A DNA stretch of 64,000 nucleotides from Limonium bicolor (Eukaryota > Streptophyta > Magnoliopsida > Caryophyllales > Plumbaginaceae). Positions 20,348 to 33,365 of the stretch are shown here, one piece after another. The number at the start of each line of letters is the position of its first letter. Position 1 is the first letter of the stretch. Both the position numbers and the translations under genes were made by a program. Under the pieces are notes generated by a model that saw nothing but the letters and a program-made list of their open reading frames with translations, was not told where the DNA came from and ran no database searches. The stretch is from NCBI GenBank assembly GCA_023374045.1, contig CM041779.1:270478062-270542061 (forward strand). Direction: 5' to 3'.

Positions 20348-23300
20348 AAGGGATTGCGCCCACGTAATCCACCATGTGTCAACATTGGACATAGGTCGAA
20401 GGCATTAAGCCGTCATGGAGTGGTTCAGCTTCCAAGCGGTCTATTACACAATGTATTCTGGTCAAAGGGTCTTAACCAATTTACTGGTTTAGTCCCTGCT
20501 CCAAGAATTTCCATCGGAGTTTATTTAACTCTTAACCTGGTTCGGTTCTAGCCTTAGAGGCTTCAAGGCATTGATAATTATCCATTCATTCACTGGGTGT
20601 GTGAAACCTTTAGAATTTGGGCCCACTAGCTTCTGCTGCGCGACCATGATAACCTAGGGTTTACTTACCCTTCTCGTTATCCTTAATGTGTTATACACTA
20701 TCCTTTTATCCCTTTTTATCTTGGGAATAAGGTTTATTAATCAAGCGTGGTATCTCTTACCATACGAGAATTCAATGAGCTACTGGTTTCTTATCCAGTT
20801 CTCTGGAATCAATGTACATACTATTGTGTACTTGAGTGATTATTCACTTGGTTCTCCCGACTTATTGTCGGTTGAGGTTGAGCCACTGCTTAATTGTAGT
20901 GCTTCCTCTATTACTAGTGGCTTCTGAACTATGCTCACTAAACTGGTTTTGTACCAGTGTTCTTTACTCGTACGACCTTGCATTTTCCATGTGCCGGTCG
21001 TTGTGCCTTCATAAGTCTCCTTTCTACTCTTACTACAATTGTCATCTTCCCAGCTTCCTAGCTATCCCCCACTCGATCATTACTACACAAGTGCAATACC
21101 AAAACACTCAGTCCTACAGAGTGTAGAGGCGTAAACCTCTGGGCAGTAAATCTCTTGTGAGATTGCAATAGGAATAAACATTGTTTCCTTCTCGTTTCTC
21201 GGACTGCCTACCATCTTTATTCATCAACTCCATCTCACTGTGTGATTTATTCATCTGTATTGGTCGCTTACTGCGCACCATATTCGTATTTGTTTACACT
21301 TTGATTTCATGGCATTCACTATTTCATCAGATTCTGCTCAAGTGTTTCTACCATTTGTACGATGGTTTGCCATTTACTTGGCTGTTTACCGAATATGGTA
21401 TCCTTTTATTCCCCCGAGCTCCTTGAGCGTCATTCATTTTCCCATTCACATATCCACATATGCTATTTCTTCCTAACCGGTTTCTCCTTGATTTTCAATA
21501 ATTGATATAATAGCTTATTCCACATTGCTCGGCAATACTTGTATGCTCAAGCTTTACTACATTAGTAGTTCAGAAAGGGATATATTTCCAGACTTTTATT
21601 GACGGTATCCTCTTCTTTGGGATCCGTGTGTTCACCGCTCTTGTGGTACTACCTTAACGAGGGGTATCTTTACTCGTTGGTTATTAAACCATCTCACTGG
21701 TGCTATTCCTGGCAACTCTTCCTATGGTCCACAATGGTTGGGCAACCGTTGAATTACGTATTGCATTAGTTTCGTGGCATACTAGCCTCGTTGACTAGAG
21801 CTCTGCTCATAGTAGGCGGTTTACAAGTATTACTTCTCCTTATACCATAAATGGTTTGGAGGTAACATTGGGCTCCATGATAAGATCATCGCATCACGCT
21901 TCCATTCGTTGGATGCCCTTCAAGTGTCTTGGTACTGATTGGCACTTTGCAATAATCCAGGGTATCCCCTGGGTAAGTGGGAACCCTTCGGCGTTCTAAC
22001 CGAATGTTCGTTCTGATTCTTGTGTTTCTATCATGACCTTTAGTTTGACACCCTTCAAGGATTGCTCCTGGGTGTTCTTATGGTGTGCCATTACCTTTGG
22101 CTAATTCATCCATACATTTCGTTTACCCCGCATTGCGGTTCTAGACCTCAAATGGTCCCGTTCAGGGTGATATGCCTCCCGTTCTTAGGGTAGACCGTTG
22201 ATGCCTTTCCTTATGTTTATAACAGGTTTGGTATTTCCTTCAGTGGTGAACGGTATCCTCCGGTACCTTAGATGATCACTCTGGGTATATCGCTTTGTTC
22301 TTTGAACATTTGTGTGTTCCCAATAGGCCTTGCCTTATTGTGTTTAGACTGGGTTTCCATTCCAGCTAATATGCTTTTGCTTCAAATTCTGAAGGCATCT
22401 CCAATGTCTTTGATCAACCACTAGTGCTTCTCGCACTTTTTAACTCTGAATTATCCTCCTGAGGTGTGTTCTTGACTTCTTTAGCTTGTAAGCTCATCTG
22501 GGTTCCTCGATCATTTGAGGTATTCAATTGTTTCGGTTTGTATTCACTTATGGTCCGTTGAACGGAGCTGACTACCTCCCGTGTTTAGTACACTACATGT
22601 ATACATACGTGGGGTACCGTATTGGTACGTTACCACTTACCTGACTACCTCAAAATGGTCTGTCAGGCCCGTAAGCTCCTTCGGAGTGCGGTCGTCCCAC
22701 ATCCCGTATTTGGGTATACTCATAGTGCTCGTCACACGCCTAGGTGAAGTATTCTATTGTCAACTCCTCTTGTATCACTCTATGATACTCACCGTGATTC
22801 TTCTGGTTTGGTTTGAAAGCTGAGGTTTAAAATGAAAAGTTGTGGTTTTGAAAGAAAAGTTTTGGGTTTTGAAATAAAAATTTTGAGTTTGAAAGAACAT
22901 CTTTGTGGAGTTGCCATGTTTGAGGTCTTGACCAAGTCCAACTTCCTGCTGTTTGGTACGTTTGCCAATATGTGGTGGTCAGGCCGTTAGGCCTTTCCAA
23001 GGTTTATTGTTCAAGTTCTTAGGTCTTACAATCCTTCATTTGTTTCCATTGTCATGATGGTACTTTGATAAGTACTTGTTGGTTGTTAAAGTTTCCCAAT
23101 TTGCCTTATTGTTGCTGCACTTGCCCTGTGCAATTGCGCGGGTACGTCGGTTTTTAGGTTACCATATACCGGTTGTGGTATTGTTTCCATCGAAATTTGG
23201 TAATTTTATTGGATCTTCCTTTGATCTTTTGATCTTAGTGATCAATCTCCTGAGTAGTCTCTCAGTGTTCTTGACAAGGTTGTTGATAATTCGGGTGCTT

Positions 23301-23985
23301 CCCGATCCTTGTGGTACTACATGTACCTTGCTCCATAGCTCGTTCCCACACCTTTATGGTGGTTACCGGGGTTTGACTAATCTTTTAGGAACTACGTTGT
23401 AGTCCTGTTAGCATTGTAGGTTTGGACTTATCTATCCTTGACTAAGTTCTTAGTCGGTTTATATACCGTTAATGGTATTATCATGTGTTTGCAATCGTAG
23501 ATTCTCTTGTCTCGAGTATTGTTACTCTGCTATTTCGCTTCATTGCGTAGTTATGCTTCCCTTCTTGTTGGCTGCACATGGTTCTCACGAATGCGAAGCA
23601 TGTCTCCCCATGGTGCCACAAATTTCATTATCCAGCATTTGGGATCTTCAATCCACTGTCGTTCAATACGGTTATTGTCGTTGAAACGGGAACCGTCTTC
23701 GGGATTTCCAGTTCTTGGAATCTACCGTATGTCTGGTTCTTTCTCTTTACAAAGTTTATATTACAACTATCAGATCGGATTTTACCCGAGTATGAGAGGT
23801 CTTTCCATCTCTCTGGCGTTCTTCCCCCAACTTATAACGGGGTTACGGAGGGCGGGATTGGTTATGTAGGTATCCAGATCACACTGGAAGTTCCTATCTA
23901 GCGTACCTCTCACGCTAACACTCAACCCTTAGCCCTAAGTCTCTAATTCCTAACTCGGTATTTTCCTAAACTTGGTATTTAGACC

Positions 23986-24013
23986 ATCAGAGCGATACTT
24001 CGCTCTGATACCA
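23986..24013 (-). other. PBS of element D embedded in a hairpin
   Basis: The minus strand reads TGGTATCAGAGC five bases after the LTR end, of initiator-tRNA-Met type. TCAGAGCGA and TCGCTCTGA form the same 9-bp stem as in C. Confidence 0.85.
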
Positions 24014-24545
24014 CTTTTTGTAACACCCCTACCGGTAATCTCACCATTACTCTTAACCAGTCTCCATTATCTATACACCAGCAGTGGAAATTCAAATACA
24101 ACCAGGGGTGAAACAATGCCGTTAGCCACCCACGTGACTAACAAGGCCAATTCAAAACAAACAATACAACACACTATGGGTCTGATGGGTCTTTACCGAG
24201 CACACTATACAAATGACACATACCATTCCCTTATCAATTCTCTAACCAAATACAACCATCAACCCCATGATATACAATGCAAACTCCATTTAATACTATA
24301 CCGAGTATCTACAATTCCCAACATTATTAATGACCTTTCGGTCTTACACTTCCATAATGCATAAATACAAATAATTAACGACTACCCTTGCTTAGTCACA
24401 ACCCCGTCCTACTCTCGAACGGCGACCGGCTACAAGCCCTATACAAATCACTACTCTCTATACTTCACTCCTAGCTATCCAAGCTTAGCTGTCGGTCTCT
24501 TACCGTGATCATGTCCGCTTCGGGTACCTGCACACTAAAAACGTT

Positions 24546-24557
24546 GCCCCTAGGGGC
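24546..24557. repeat. palindrome GCCCCTAGGGGC in the D 5' LTR
   Basis: Same sequence as at 15,214-15,225 in the other D LTR. Confidence 0.8.
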
Positions 24558-26148
24558 TCAGCTTACGCTGAATATGACTTCCGCATACCCCGCGTACTAG
24601 CGAGGGTACGCCGACTATTTGGTCGAGAGCATGCGGTTAATTTTAATTCAAACATCATGCAATACAACAATACATCATACATGTACCTTCACACAACACT
24701 CCACATTCAATCCAATAATACAATCCACACAGATATCACGTCCAGCTCGTTACATTCATTTACCTTATTCATAGACCTTGAGAGACCATATCTCAATGAG
24801 TTCATTCTCGTCATTTACCGACCTTCCACCCCTACTGGGTAGTTTACTTAACTCCTAGATCATTAGACACCCTCGGTCCCGATCTAGTTTCTTAATTATT
24901 CTACTCTTGAATAATTTTAGGTTAAGCCTCATAGGCCTCCGGGCAGAGACATATATAGGTCTCACCACCGGGATTTTATAATCTCCAGACGGAATTAGAA
25001 ACATTCTCTCATGTTCCCTCTTTCTATCCCATAATACCCAGCTTACCTCTTTAGACGGGTAAGCTCTGCCGGTCTTACTCCAGTAGGGCACCACTATGTG
25101 GCACACGGCCCGGTAACAAGGGAGTTCGACCTCAGATTCAGAAACATACGCTCTGTTGCTTCCTCTTCCTTGTACGCGTGACTCACAATCCCCCTAACCC
25201 AGCTCTCGGGTTAGTAACAATAGGTACTCATACATAAATACATATATAAATATCAGTCAGCCCCATCTTTCTCGATGCTATCATACAACTTAGAAGATTT
25301 TCCTATCTCGTTGTATCTACCGATTTAAGGGTCGCCCCTGCACATCTATTACTTAGGAACTATGTTCATTTTCTAACATTGAGTCACATCCTTGCATAGG
25401 AGGTCGACTATAGAAGTTAAGGACGTTCACTAGTCTCGTGTGTCGCTTGATCTTATTTTGAGTCAATTTGTAAGTTGATTTATCGTTGACCACTAATCGA
25501 TGGCTATCGTGTGTTACCTCATTTTCGCTATTTCACAACTTAACTCTTCCTTCGAGTCTCTAATCAACAAGACTTCACTATGAGTCGAACTACAATACAC
25601 AATCACATGCAAGCAACTCATTCATCATTCATCCATTTCATGAATTGTACAAACTTGGTTTAAATTCAATCCAACAAACATCAATACAATACAAGCACTA
25701 TTAAGTGCACACAATCCGATTCGTGCATTTATCTTGTTAGGTGATCACACAATCGAACAAGCACACAAATCGGGGTAACCAAGTTAGGATACAGAGCATG
25801 AGGAAATCATACCTTTCATCAGGTTAACTTTACCGGGTGTTCTCACGTTCCTCGGTTCACACTCGTTCCTTGTGTCTTACTCTTGAACCACTAGTTACAC
25901 GTCAAATGGTTCAATTAATATTAAAGTGTTACGGTAGGTGCGTAATTGCTACTCTCGTACTTACCCCATTATCCCGTTATTTCGGTTTAACTTAGTGCAC
26001 TTAATTCCTTAACTTACTCACTCACTTCCAACACTTGTTTATACTTCTTAGGAACTTTAGAGGTCACCAAACAACTCCTAAAACCAATACCAATCAATCC
26101 CCTATCGTCTAGGCACTTTAAAACACTTTTTATGCAATTTTGGGGGTG

Positions 26149-26333
26149 GTCCGGGACCTCGTCCGGACCCTAGGTCCCGGACCAATACTGAAATCAACTC
26201 TCGGCCATAATTAATACCCTGGTCCGGGACTTGGTCCTGGACTTAAGTCCCGGACCAATTCCTGCACTTACTCTCGGCTTGTTTTTTGATGCGATCCGGG
26301 ACTTGGTACATATCCTAAGTCCCGGACCCTGCT
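26149..26333 (-). repeat. GGTCCGGGAC inverted-repeat cluster in the D 5' LTR
   Basis: Counterpart of 16,828-17,010. GGTCCGGGACTT (26,221-26,232) pairs with AAGTCCCGGACC (26,245-26,256). Here the first group reads GGTCCCGGACC where the other LTR has GGTCCCAGACC. Confidence 0.85.
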
Positions 26334-28476
26334 AAAAACTACTATTAAGGTCATTTTTCAACCCCTAATCAACCCTTAAACCACCCTCAAACTTTCCCTA
26401 ATCTTTCCCATAATTAATCACCCTAAAACATGCTCTAAACCACCTCAAATCCTTGGTTAAATCCCTACTCCAATTCTTGTTCAAATTCAACTAACTCTCA
26501 TTCTCACATTTGTGTTTTGCACACTTATGCATTTCTAAATTCCTTTTTGTAGTTTAACACTTCCTACCACCTTACCAAATCCTTATTGACTATAACCAAA
26601 TCATACCTAGGCAAGTGCATAAGCTAAACCCAAGTACAACTCTTGTTTCCAAAGTCTTGCACACTAGCTCCTTTTCTAGTTTTTCTAAAGAATTTCTATA
26701 CCCCTTTGCTACAGATTTTTACACTTTTCCCCTAGTTCTCTAAATACCATTTCAAGGCTATCAATCCTCTCCTCTCAACACTATGAACACCTAGGTTCTC
26801 CCATCTCATTAAGCCATCTTACAACACTTGTTTTTTACTAAAGTTTTACCATAACCTCCCCATAAACCTTACATGTCCCAAATCATCAACTCTCACCCAT
26901 TTCATTCCTAATCTAGCCACACCCTTATAGGGTCCTACCAGCACACAATACCAATTCAAAATTCACAAAACAACAATATAGCTCCAAATCCATATGTAAT
27001 GGCACTTAGGCCCTTAAATCCACACAAGTTCACAAATCTCTCTAAAATAAACTACACACATTTTCCACTTATATTTCAATTCATAATTTGGGTTCATTAG
27101 TTTATTTACCCATCCCAATCCTAAAGCATTCAAATTAAACCTTAAGGTAGATTTCTTACCTTAATTCACAAGTTTCTCTTTTGAATTCTCCTCTTGCTCC
27201 TCCTCTCCTCCAAATCGGTCAAGTGGGAATGGAGTTGCCCAACTTCATCCCACATTCAAGTAACACAAGAAATGGATTCAATTAATCACTCAAGCCCTTA
27301 GGAAACTCTAAATCAAATTAAGGGCTTAAAACACAAAGTTAGGGTTTTACCTTTGGAATGTTCAAGAGGGGCCTTCACCCATGAATCAAAAGGGGAAACT
27401 CCACCACCATTGGATGGTTTAATTGAAGCTCAAAATCAAGAAGAAAACAAAGTATCAAAATGGTGAAAATCGGCTACACCAAGAGATAGAGGGAAAGTGA
27501 GTTTTTCTTGGAGATTTTTACCATGTTTGAAAGAGGAGACCCCAAGCTACTCATTGATGCCATTTTCTCTTTAAATGGGGAAAACCCATGGAGATGAAAC
27601 TCATCCTTTTGAAATTCTGAAAAGAGAGAAAGGTAGAGGAGGATGAGGGGAGTTCAAATATGTATTTTATTTTTTATTTGGAGCTTGTATGTAGCTAGAG
27701 CATGAAGGAGAAGGTGGAGCATCCATGGAGGACTTCAAAATCTCCCAGCAAAACCAGAGAGGGGGAGAGAGACGACTGGTGAAGAAGAAAGGGAGGAAAG
27801 AGAGGAAGAAGAGAAATGGGAGGAGAGAGAAGAGACTAACCTTTTTGTACCTTTTTACTTTTCCTTATTTTTCTTTCTTTTCTTACTAACTAGCTAGTTG
27901 TAAGTGAGTGTGTGAGTGGGCTGTTTTACTAATTAAAAACCGGCCCCGTATATATGTACAAGCTGGACCGTTTTTCGTCTTTTACAGAAAACGCCCGTTT
28001 ATCTACCCAGGTTAGAACTATTCACTAACCGGGCCCGTTTTTCATAATTTTCTCGTTTAATTAATTTCAGTGGTTATTATACTCCCATTAATGTTTATTT
28101 ATAGTTATTTAATGAACTATAATTTTTATGGGTTCGTTTGACCACTCAAAGTCACGTTTTCGGGTTTCCTCGAATAACGTGCGCTAAAGCTTTATTAGCG
28201 TTTTAGTACATTATTTGGATCTGTTTTCTTCGGGAATTGTTCCCATATATTATTTAGGCATTATTAAGCCTTTTAATTTCATTTAACACCCTTCCTAAGG
28301 TTGTATTTCTCCTAGGGTCACTTAACGCCCAATTTAGCGTTTTTCACTTTTTAAGTGTTTTTCTTGTTTCTTTTGGATTTATTCTTTTTACCAAAATTCA
28401 TTAGGCACTAATGGGCCCTCAATATCGTATTAGAGTAATTTAATCACCCTAATTAAGTTTGGGGTATTTCATAAAC

Positions 28477-30186
28477 GACTCAGGAGATCGATCACCATGA
28501 TCAAAAGATCAAAGGAAGATCTAATAAGACTACCAAATATGGATGGAAATGATACCGTAACCGGTATACGTTAACCGAAAAACAACCTACCCGTGCACTT
28601 GCCCAGGGCAAGTGCAGCAACTACAAGACGGCTGGAAGACTTTTGACAACCCGTATACACTTGCTAAAGTACCTACTAAAGTACCACCATCAGGATGGAA
28701 GTAGATACAGGATCACTAATCCTAAGGAATTGAAATAATGAAACCTTGGAAAGGCCTAACGGCCCGACCATTGTATTAAGAACATACCGGTCAGCGAGAA
28801 GCTGGACTCGGTCAAGACCTCAATCATGGCAGCGCCATGAAGAATTTCTTTTTACACCAAACTGTTATTTCAAAACTCAAATTTTCCTTCAAACCCGCTT
28901 TTCTTAAACCTTGGATTAAAAAAAAACCAAACCGATGGAATTACGGTGAGTATCATAGAATGATACAAGAGGAGTTCACAATAGAATACTTCACTAGGCG
29001 TGTGACGAGCACTACGAGTGTACCCAAATACGGGATGTGGGACGACCACACTTCGAAGGAGCTTGCGGGCTCGACAAATAGTCAGGTAAGTGGTAACGTA
29101 CCAACAAGGTGCCCCACGTATGTATACATGTAGTGTACGACACACGCGAAGTAGTCAACTCCGTTCTACGGACCATAAGTAAATTCAAACCAGAACAGTT
29201 GAATACCTCAAACGAGCAAAAAGGAAACTCAGATAAGCTACAAGCTAAGGAGTCAGAAACTCACTCCAGGAGAACCATTAAGAGTTGAAAGTGCAAGAAG
29301 CACTAACAACTGAATAAAGACATTGGACATGTCTAGAATATATTGAAGTAGAGTGTGATAACTGGAAGGAGTACCCGGTCCAACCACTGTAAGGCAAATG
29401 CCTAACATTAACGCATCAGCGTTCAATGAACGGGATGGAATTCCCAGAACAACTACCACAAACACGCAGGGTGATCATATATGGTACCGAAAAATACCAT
29501 GCACCATCAAAGAGAATATCAAACCAGTTATGACATTGGGAAAAACAGCAATGGTCTACCCTAAGAACGGGAGGCGCTATAACCCTCAACGGAGAACTCA
29601 GATCCGGAACCGCAAGGTGGGATAACAAACTGGACACACTCATAATTATCAACCAGATGCAATAGCATAATCAATAATACCCAGGAGCAATCCATAAAGG
29701 GTATCAAGTCAACACAGTTGAACGAAATGTCGTGATAAGGACACCACAATTGGAACAAACATTCGGTTAGAACACCGAAGGGACCCCACTTGACGGGGGA
29801 TACCCTAAATTAATAAATGATACCGATCAATACCAAGATACTAAAAGGGTCTCCAACAAACGGAAGCGTGATGCAACGATCTTATCATGGAGCCTAGTAT
29901 CACCTCCAAACCCAGCGATGGCTTACAGAGAAGTAACCACTTGGGAACAGCCTAGGATGAGCAGAGCTCTAAGCAACATGGCTAGTAGGCCATGAAACTA
30001 GTACCATACACAACCCAATGGTTGCAAAACCCATTGTAAACCACATGGAAAGTGGTCAAGGACGACACCAATAAAAGTTTAAAGACCAACGAGCAAGGAT
30101 ACCCCTCATAAATGTGAGACCGCGAGAGCGGTGAACACATGGATTCTAAAGAAGAGGATACCATCAATAAATATCTGATAGTACAC
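28477..30186 (+). other. element C internal region, middle part
   Basis: Colinear with D internal from about 23,285 down to about 21,590 in reverse complement (for example GACGAGCACTACGAGTGTAC against its partner near 22,720). No gene is supported. It ends in TACAC (30,182-30,186), the left target-site duplication of the solo LTR. Confidence 0.75.
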
Positions 30187-31838
30187 TGCTAACAAGAAAT
30201 TTGTAGGGATAAAACTATATATAAAAAGAATAAAATAAATAACTAAACCTACAACTCTATTACGGGTAGCAAAATAAAACCCGGTCGGAGTATAGTGTAA
30301 ATATATTATGACCGAGAGTATCGTACCCAAGGGACTTATAGAAAACTAGTCCTAATTCGGGCAAAAGCCTATTCTATAATAATAAAGGGGGAAAAGTAAA
30401 TGTGGTGCTAACTAAGAAAACTAAATAAACTAACTTTGATTTGGGAAAATGTCGATGTAAAAGTAACGTAAGACCAATAATCAAGGATGGCAAGTCTCTA
30501 AGAGGATTTAGTCTCGCAAAATGAATGTGCCGGGTTGCCTGCCGGACATCTGCTACCCGACATATTCATGGCCTTGAATGTGCCGGACAACTTTTACCCG
30601 GCACTACACCCGGCACCGTTCATTTCGTGAATAACACTTCCAGATTCGGTTCTGACAAAAGGAACTCAATATTCATACTTGCATCGTGCATAGCTAATGC
30701 CGCGAATACAAACAGAATAACGAGAAATAAGAGATTAACCCTAAACCTTAGGTCTTGATGCCCCTTTTTTGGAACAACAAACTTAAAGATTACCAAAATC
30801 CTAATCTATCCTACTCTTGCTTGGGAAAGCCTTAAATAGGACTTAGAGATAAGAGAATAAATAGCTACTTCATTCTACTTTGCATGAAGACTAGAACTCG
30901 GGTTAAGAAACTTGAAAATTCCATAAATGGTCATAATAGTTTTACAAGGAAATCTTCCCTAACCAAAAACCTAACAAGGATTCTGCATCACCATCCACAC
31001 AACTACAAGAAGAGAATACAAAGGGGGAGAAGGAAATGTTAATAGCCTTAACCCGTCAAGGTCTTCTTCTTCTCTTGCGTGGATGGATCTGCAGACGTTC
31101 CTTGGACACTAATAGATGGAATGGGGCGGAAATAGAGTGTGAATGGCGTGGATTTGGTATGTTGAAGTCTGTCAAATTGCAGCCTTTCTCGGCCTATTTA
31201 TAGGCATCAAAATGTCTCTTGCCGGACATCGTGCCGGGTCGTCAGTAGCCGGCACACGTGGGAAATGTGCCCAACTGTCAACGGTCGAAACCGCCAAATT
31301 TGCACGAAACAGTGTATATGCCGGGTAGAGCTACCCGGCATCACACCCGGCACCACGTGTAAAATGCGTTGTCTAACCGTTAACTAAACCGCTAAATCTG
31401 TGTGAAAAGGCGCTTGTGCCGGACATGGGATGCCCGACACTACACCCGGTATCGGTTGGTATGCTAACGGTAATTAACTGCTAACTTCTGACGAACCGGG
31501 GTGACTTTTCAGTATGTGCCGGATGTACTGCCGGACATCAGATGCTAGGCACATTCACGACTTTGAATACGCCTGACACCAGACACCCAGCGCACCACCC
31601 GCCACCTCCTATTTTGCTCCAAACTTGCGCCGTGAACTGGACAGCCGGCACCAAGCCCGGCACCACTTGGTCTTTTGATTAGAAATTCATTCCTTGCATG
31701 GAAAAATATAAAAACATCATTCTGAACAAATAATAGACTTTATACATAATATAGCATAAATAGCATATATTTAACCTTATTTAGATAAATATAATACTAA
31801 ATCTAGCACATAAAATATGATAAGTCTGCGGCTTATCA
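30187..31838 (-). repeat. solo LTR (1.65 kb) inserted in element C
   Basis: It reads TGCTAACAAG...CTTATCA, flanked by a perfect 5-bp duplication TACAC (30,182-30,186 and 31,839-31,843). The D copy of this site is uninterrupted, which proves the insertion. No internal region, PBS or PPT is present, so it is a solo LTR left by LTR-LTR recombination. The minus orientation is inferred from the TGATAAGCCGC start; the last 21 bases form TGATAAG/CTTATCA. The lineage is not assigned. Confidence 0.8.
30522..31670. repeat. TGCCGG/CCGGCA inverted-repeat groups in the solo LTR
   Basis: About six groups, at about 30,522-30,570, 30,585-30,622, 31,218-31,255, 31,318-31,355, 31,416-31,455 and 31,515-31,550, with decayed ones to 31,670. 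The best is ATGCCGGGTAG (31,318-31,328) with CTACCCGGCAT (31,331-31,341), a perfect 11-bp stem with a 2-base loop, followed by a third arm CACCCGGCACC. Confidence 0.8.
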
Positions 31839-31843
31839 TACAC

Positions 31844-33365
31844 CCCTTTCAGAACTACTAATGTAGTGAAGCTTGAGCATGCAATTACTGCCAAGCGATG
31901 TCAAATAAGCTTAAATAGCAGCTGTTGACAACTAAGGAGTAACCGGTTCAATAAGAACCCGATATGTGGGAACATAAAGTATAAGTAAATGACGCTCAAG
32001 ATCTCAGACGTATAAACACCAAACAATGATATAAATAGTGGAAATGCATGAGCTGAAGCTAGCAACAGTGGATGCCATGTAAACCAATACTGCAGAATCA
32101 GTAAGAACATGGTGCGCAACAGGCGACCAATGTATGTGAATAATCACCCAATACTATGGAGTTGTTAATACAAGATGGTAGACAGACCGGGCAACAAGCC
32201 AGAAGTCTACACCAAATGATGAAGCACCACCTGAAGGAGTAACGATCAGTCCTATTGCGATCTCATAAGAGAGTTAATGCCAAGGGTTCACGCCTCTACA
32301 CTCTGTGGGACTGAGTGTTTTGGTATTGCACTTGTGTAGTTAATGATCTAGTGGGATAGCTAGGAATATGGAAAATGTAAGTAGTGGTAAATTCTTTCTT
32401 TCACCAATGAACATGGCATAAGCCAGTTAAGCAAAAGCTTAGAAACAAACCGTGCGGCCCAAGGCCAAAGAAGCACGAAGAGTGTCAAACACCAACAATC
32501 ACAAGATGTGAATTTCATTAGAATAAAGGTGAAAGGAGACTTAAGAAAGTCACATGGATCGACGCATAGAAAATGCAAGGTCATACAAGTAAAGAACACT
32601 TGTACCAAATAAATAGTGAGCAGAATTCAGAAGCCACTGACAACAGAGGAAGCACTACAACTAAGTAGTGGCTCAACCTCAACCGACAATAAGTCGGAGG
32701 AACCAAGTGAATGATCACTATAATACACAACAGTATGTATATAAATTCCTAAAGAGCTGGTTATGAATCTAAAACTCATTGAGTTTGTGCACGGTAAAAG
32801 AATACCACGCTTGATGGAATAAACCTTATTCCTACAATAATAGGGATAAAAGGTGATGTATAACACGTTTAAGATAACAAAAAGGGGTGAATAACCCAAG
32901 CTATCAAGGTCACACAGCAGAAGCTAGTGGGTCCAAAATTCCAAGTGAAATACACCTAATGAATATGAGGTTAATCATCAATGCCTTAAATCCATTAAAG
33001 CTGGAACCAAACCCGGTTAAGAGTTAAATAAACTCCGATGAAAATTCGTGATGCAGGGACTAACCGATAATACGGTTAAGACCCATTGTTCAAGGAACAT
33101 TGTATAATAGACTGCATGGAAGCTGAACCACTCCATGACTGTTGAATGCTTTCGACCGATGTCCAATGTTGACACATGGTAGATTACGTGGGCATAATCC
33201 CTTTTAAGGGGGGTAGAGCGAAAACCACGAAATGTATGTTTTACGTGATAGGTGCGTAAACTACAATGCGCATAGCGCAAGAGAATTTGTTTTGATGATT
33301 GATACTTATGTTACATAAACATCTGTATCCACTCATCGTGTAATTGTGGTTATTTGAGAAGTAAG
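31844..33365 (+). other. element C internal region, right part
   Basis: Colinear with D internal from about 21,585 to about 20,200 in reverse complement (for example GAACTACTAATGTAGTGAAG; GCGCATAGCGCAAGAGAA). It includes the internal PPT copy at 33,203-33,217. It stops at gtaag (33,361-33,365), where element U starts; the remaining about 1.1 kb and the 3' LTR of C are not in the window. No gene seen. Confidence 0.75.

Larger units (their letters stand above)
19150..24018 (-). other. element D internal region, no recognisable gag-pol
   Basis: I looked for protease DSG, RT (FGLTNAP, YVDD/FIDD) and integrase (HHCC, DDE) motifs in the minus frames and saw none. All frames are short. The plus-strand frames of 100-134 codons (for example 19,273-19,650 and 23,578-23,901) have no domain features and are not kept in C. 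The region is nonetheless colinear with C internal (28,477-33,365) over most of its length, so it is a conserved non-coding body rather than random decay of an autonomous copy. Confidence 0.7.
14687..28471 (-). mobile_element. element D, complete LARD-like non-autonomous LTR retrotransposon
   Basis: In minus orientation it runs 5' LTR (28,471-24,019), PBS, internal 4.87 kb (24,018-19,150), PPT, 3' LTR (19,149-14,687). LTRs start TGAAATACCCC and end GGGGTGTTACA. Flanking bases are GAAAC (14,682-14,686) and TAAAC (28,472-28,476), a 5-bp target-site duplication with one change. Removing D restores continuity of element C (ctctgagaaac joined to gactcaggagatc). Long LTRs plus a long internal region without gag-pol match the definition of large retrotransposon derivatives (LARDs), which depend on enzymes from other elements. 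The two LTRs differ by a few percent by eye, so D is much younger than C. Confidence 0.88.
24019..28471 (-). repeat. 5' LTR of element D
   Basis: Near-identical copy of 14,687-19,149 with scattered substitutions and small indels (for example a duplicated caaacaactcctaaa at 16,736-16,760 is single here). It ends at the TSD TAAAC. Confidence 0.88.
10840..33365 (+). mobile_element. element C, plus-strand LTR retrotransposon split by nested insertions
   Basis: C has a 5'-truncated LTR (to 13,960), a PBS, and an internal region that runs 13,961-14,686, resumes at 28,477 after element D, is interrupted again by a solo LTR (30,187-31,838), and stops at 33,365 where element U begins. Joining the flanks of D gives a sequence colinear with D's own internal region, so C and D are the same family in opposite orientations. 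C lacks its 3' end (D's equivalent last about 1.1 kb) and its 3' LTR. No gag-pol motif is recognisable in its internal parts. Confidence 0.8.

Noticed and set aside
23507..23901. Overlapping plus-strand frames of 107-120 codons in the D internal region
   Set aside because: Antisense to the element, not maintained in C at 14,100-14,640, no motif. Conservation here is nucleotide-level.
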